A DNA stretch of 64,000 bases from Vibrio sp. JPW-9-11-11 (GTDB lineage Bacteria > Pseudomonadota > Gammaproteobacteria > Enterobacterales > Vibrionaceae), in NCBI RefSeq assembly GCF_013369335.1, contig NZ_SZQJ01000036.1:124001-188000 (forward strand). Reading direction: 5' to 3'. The position numbers were made by a program, and so were the translations under genes. Positions 61,866 through 64,000 of this stretch are shown piece by piece. Numbering within the stretch: position 1 is the stretch's first letter; each line of letters starts with the position of its first letter. Under the pieces are notes generated by a model. The model ran no database searches. It saw nothing but the letters and a program-made list of their open reading frames with translations, and had not been told where the DNA came from.

Positions 61866-61887
61866 AAGCGGGCTATCGAGCCCGCTT
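61866..61887 (-). terminator. Intrinsic terminator after the EAL gene
   Basis: A 9-bp perfect stem aagcgggct/agcccgctt with a 4-base loop lies 17 bases past the EAL stop and is followed leftward by TTT. Confidence 0.9.
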
Positions 61888-61903
61888 ACTTTCTCTGCTG
61901 TAA

Positions 61904-62680
61904 CTAAGACCAGCTCAGCAGGGCAACATCGGGTTTAGGTAAGCATTCAAATCCCGGTTTAGCAATCAGATAGCCTTGCACTAAATCCACCTCTAAGCCT
62001 TTAAGAAATGCGAGTTCTTCAACAGTCTCAACGCCTTCAGCTAGCACTGTGATATCGAGCTGCTTAAACATACTCATACAGTTTTTAACTATCACCTGGC
62101 GGCTAGTCGATGAATCGATATTGCGAATCAACGCCATATCCAGCTTGGCAATGTTGGGCTGAAAATCAGCGAGTAAACTCAATCCAGAGTAGCCAGCGCC
62201 GAAGTCATCTATAGCAGTTAAAAAACCCAGTTTTCGATAACATTCAACGATATTCCTAAGATGATCGGTATCGCGCATCTTCTCCACTTCGGTAAACTCG
62301 AACATAATTCGGCTGATGGGAAAGTCATATTTGTCAGCCAACCTTAAGGTCGTTGCGAGGCATTGCTCAGGCTCATAAACCGCGTTGGGTAAGAAGTTAA
62401 TACTCAATGTCGTATCCAGCCCGAGTTTTGCGGCCAGTTTAATCGCTTTAGCTCGACACTGCTGATCGAAGTGATATTTGTTTTCGTCATTCACTTGCGA
62501 TAACACATGAAATGCAGATTCATTGTTCACGCCTCTGACTAAAGCCTCGTAGCCAAAAAGCTTCCCCTGCTTTAAATTCCAAATGGGCTGAAAGGCCATT
62601 GTGAAATCGCCGATTTTGGATTTACGACACTCACATTGCTCACATTTGACTGGGGCCTGTGTTTGAACCTCTTGAGTCAT
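61904..62680 (-). CDS. EAL-domain cyclic-di-GMP phosphodiesterase
   Basis: This 258-residue protein is a stand-alone EAL domain with a short N-terminal cysteine motif (CEQCECRKSK). The catalytic set looks complete: YEALVRG, the metal-binding NFLPNA, FEFTEVE, AIDDFGAGYSGL, AKLDMALIRN, AEGVET and QGYLIAKP. It should cleave cyclic-di-GMP to pGpG in the cytoplasm. The CxxCxC element at residues 13-18 could bind zinc or sense redox state. With the two GGDEF proteins at 4.6 and 7.8 kb it can set the signal level that controls adhesin retention. Single gene with a terminator. Confidence 0.92.
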   Translation of the reverse strand: MTQEVQTQAPVKCEQCECRKSKIGDFTMAFQPIWNLKQGKLFGYEALVRGVNNESAFHVLSQVNDENKYHFDQQCRAKAIKLAAKLGLDTTLSINFLPNAVYEPEQCLATTLRLADKYDFPISRIMFEFTEVEKMRDTDHLRNIVECYRKLGFLTAIDDFGAGYSGLSLLADFQPNIAKLDMALIRNIDSSTSRQVIVKNCMSMFKQLDITVLAEGVETVEELAFLKGLEVDLVQGYLIAKPGFECLPKPDVALLSWS

Positions 62681-62855
62681 GGATTTTTCACCTTAAACCA
62701 ACAAACCTCTTAGCAGGATAGACCAAAAGAGAGCGATATGTAACTGCAGCTAAACATAGTGTTAGGCGCGACAAAAAACCTTTTTTGACTGCTGGTCAAT
62801 ATGTTACCTCTTGCTCACTGTCTCGTTTGCGGTCGATGTAAGCTTCAAGGCAAAC

Positions 62856-63854
62856 TCAAGCAATCAAACGAACAACCAATGAACCAGGGGCACGCACCGA
62901 CTCGACGTTATGGCTAATGACTGTCCCCGTAGACGGGGCATAGTAGGTCTGAATTTCATCACCAAAGCTATTGTATTGCGTTGCAAGCTTTTGACCTTGT
63001 TCAACCTGTTCCAGCAGCTCTACGTGACAGACAACAAATCCGCCTTGCTCGGCGCGTACACTGCAAATCTGGCTGCCTTCAACACAGGGCCAATCCCCCT
63101 GTTTTACTTCACCTTCCAGCAGATAGTAGGCACGACAGACGTTCAGCACGCCATCGGCCGCGCGTGTGACCATGTTGAGATCGGTATAACGCCCCACCCC
63201 CACTTCAATGGTAATCGAAGGGATGCCCGCTCGGTTATACACCGTCTCCAATATTCCAGGATCGCCCGGATCATTGAGAATCACATCAGGGTTAATTAAA
63301 CGCGCCATTTTGAGTGCATCGGGCAGACGATAATCAGCAAAGGCGTACAATGGGTAAGCACTGCCACTAGTTTGAGAGTGGAGATCAATCGCGAGATCTG
63401 CATTCGGTTTGAACAAGTTCTCCCACAGGCTGTGGGCATAACGGCTGGCATCATCGCCATGCGGATTACCAGGGAACAGTCGATTTAAGTTAGCCGAAGA
63501 ACTATCGGGCGCGGCGGAATGAAAATCGCGGCTGTGGCGGGCAATGCCAGACAGGTTGACGGTTGGAACTATGGTGATGCAACCGGCTATCGTCTGCCCT
63601 TCTAAAGCTCGAGCCACTTGCTGGGCAGTGAGAATACCATTTTGCTCATCACCGTGAACCCCGGCACTGATGACGATACGTTTTCCTGGTTTCTCGCCTT
63701 TAAACACCCGGACTGGGAGTGTTTGCGGATGACCTATCGCATCCGTTGCCACCGCAAACCAAAATTTGTGCTCTCCTGGCTCAAGTGCGTTAACGTCGAG
63801 AGCCTGAAGTGTCGGGTACATGGGAACAATACATTCGTTTAGTGGTTTAGTCAT
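62856..63854 (-). CDS. M14-type succinylglutamate desuccinylase/aspartoacylase family protein
   Basis: This 332-residue zinc enzyme shows VISAGVHGDEQNGILTAQQV with the HxxE zinc motif, the later zinc His in LAIDLHSQTSGSAYPLYAF, the substrate-binding NLNRLFPGNP and the catalytic Glu in SITIEVGVGRY. A C-terminal barrel-like domain with YYAPSTGTVISHN follows. Members remove acyl groups from amino acids (AstE, aspartoacylase) or act on related amides. The substrate is not fixed by the sequence. GAGGAG lies close before the ATG at 63854. It follows the terminator of the next upstream gene and so has its own promoter. Confidence 0.88.
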   Translation of the reverse strand: MTKPLNECIVPMYPTLQALDVNALEPGEHKFWFAVATDAIGHPQTLPVRVFKGEKPGKRIVISAGVHGDEQNGILTAQQVARALEGQTIAGCITIVPTVNLSGIARHSRDFHSAAPDSSSANLNRLFPGNPHGDDASRYAHSLWENLFKPNADLAIDLHSQTSGSAYPLYAFADYRLPDALKMARLINPDVILNDPGDPGILETVYNRAGIPSITIEVGVGRYTDLNMVTRAADGVLNVCRAYYLLEGEVKQGDWPCVEGSQICSVRAEQGGFVVCHVELLEQVEQGQKLATQYNSFGDEIQTYYAPSTGTVISHNVESVRAPGSLVVRLIA

Positions 63855-63864
63855 TGTGCTCCTC

Positions 63865-63895
63865 ACAAAAAAGGCGAGGTTCCATTCCCCGCCTT
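63865..63895 (-). terminator. Intrinsic terminator of the edge gene
   Basis: A 9-bp stem aaggcgagg/ccccgcctt, with one G-U pair in the RNA and a 7-base loop, is followed leftward by six T. It lies 16 bases past the stop of the partial gene at 63911. Confidence 0.85.
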
Positions 63896-63910
63896 AGGTG
63901 ATTGTGTTCG

Positions 63911-64000
63911 CTACTTTAATACGGAAAATGACCTTTGAGTAGCATGGAGCACATCAAACCCTTTCCCGTTTAGGTTTCTTTGGTGGAGGTCACAACCACG
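63911..64000 (-). CDS. C-terminal end of an unidentified protein (partial)
   Basis: The minus strand is open for 29 codons from the window edge to a TAG at 63911 and ends in GFDVLHATQRSFSVLK. The strong leftward terminator directly after the stop supports this as the end of a real gene. The fragment is too short to recognise. Confidence 0.5.
   Translation of the reverse strand, partial: RGCDLHQRNLNGKGFDVLHATQRSFSVLK

Noticed and set aside
1-64000. CRISPR arrays, insertion sequences and prophage genes
   Set aside because: No regularly spaced direct repeats, transposase or phage structural genes were seen on either strand.

Overview
The window reads as a stretch of a Vibrio (Vibrionaceae) chromosome. 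The evidence is the company of Vibrio-typical families (DUF3541, DUF2850, a giant T1SS-143/RTX adhesin with a LapG-type retention module, a FeS-type cryptochrome next to a CRY-DASH, a MalT-type maltose regulon with MalS/LamB/MalM) together with gammaproteobacterial promoters and terminators. This assignment is inference from gene content; no 16S rRNA or replication gene is present. About 57 protein genes (two cut by the window edges), one tRNA-Ser and many intrinsic terminators are described. I found no insertion sequence, prophage, CRISPR array, rRNA or clear pseudogene.

Layout. 1-4.6 kb: edge-truncated PAS protein, tRNA-Ser(UGA), a MaoC-type hydratase, a cysteine-containing protein of unknown function divergent from a RamB/ScfR-like regulator, and an Mpo1-like membrane protein. 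4.6-11.7 kb: two membrane-bound diguanylate cyclases (one CHASE-GGDEF), DUF3541, PpnP, DUF2850 and a YnaI-type mechanosensitive channel. 11.7-15 kb: MFS exporter, an MBL-fold hydrolase and a divergent TetR regulator with two matching palindromic operators between them. 15-25 kb: one 3379-residue surface adhesin. 25.6-32.5 kb: periplasmic alpha-amylase MalS, DAHP synthase AroG with a TyrR box, and a four-gene amino-acid ABC transporter. 32.5-40.3 kb: a complete aa3-type cytochrome c oxidase module (coxB, coxA, ctaG, coxC, then SURF1, a Sco-like CxxxC protein, ctaA, cyoE) with a DUF2909 gene inserted in the opposite direction. 40.6-46.4 kb: phosphohexomutase, GNAT, LysE exporter, an AraC regulator followed by azlCD, a 37-residue membrane protein not previously listed, and a FAH-family hydrolase. 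46.6-51.3 kb: malM, lamB and divergent glgX around a cluster of MalT-box-like sequences. 51.4-64 kb: a wHTH/nuclease-fold-like protein, small membrane proteins, TauE/SafE, two photolyase/cryptochrome genes in one operon, MFS, rhodanese divergent from FtrA, a ZntB/MscS-like/DUF2391 operon, an EAL protein, and an M14-type deacylase.

How the parts work together. MalS (periplasm), LamB (outer membrane), MalM and GlgX (cytoplasm) form a scattered maltodextrin-use system that the MalT-like boxes would coordinate. The two GGDEF proteins and the EAL protein make and break cyclic-di-GMP, which in known LapD/LapG systems decides whether adhesins with a TAAG-containing retention module stay on the cell surface; the Lap proteins and the type I secretion system are not in this window. 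The oxidase module carries its own haem A and copper delivery genes, and a Fur-like box lies just upstream of it.

Points most worth a second look: the small ORF at 45638..45751, whose ribosome-binding site is the 3' arm of an intrinsic terminator; the paired 24-bp operators at 14331-14394; the MalT-box cluster at 49030-49144; and the nuclease-like protein at 51401 with an apparent Glu-to-Gln change at a catalytic position.
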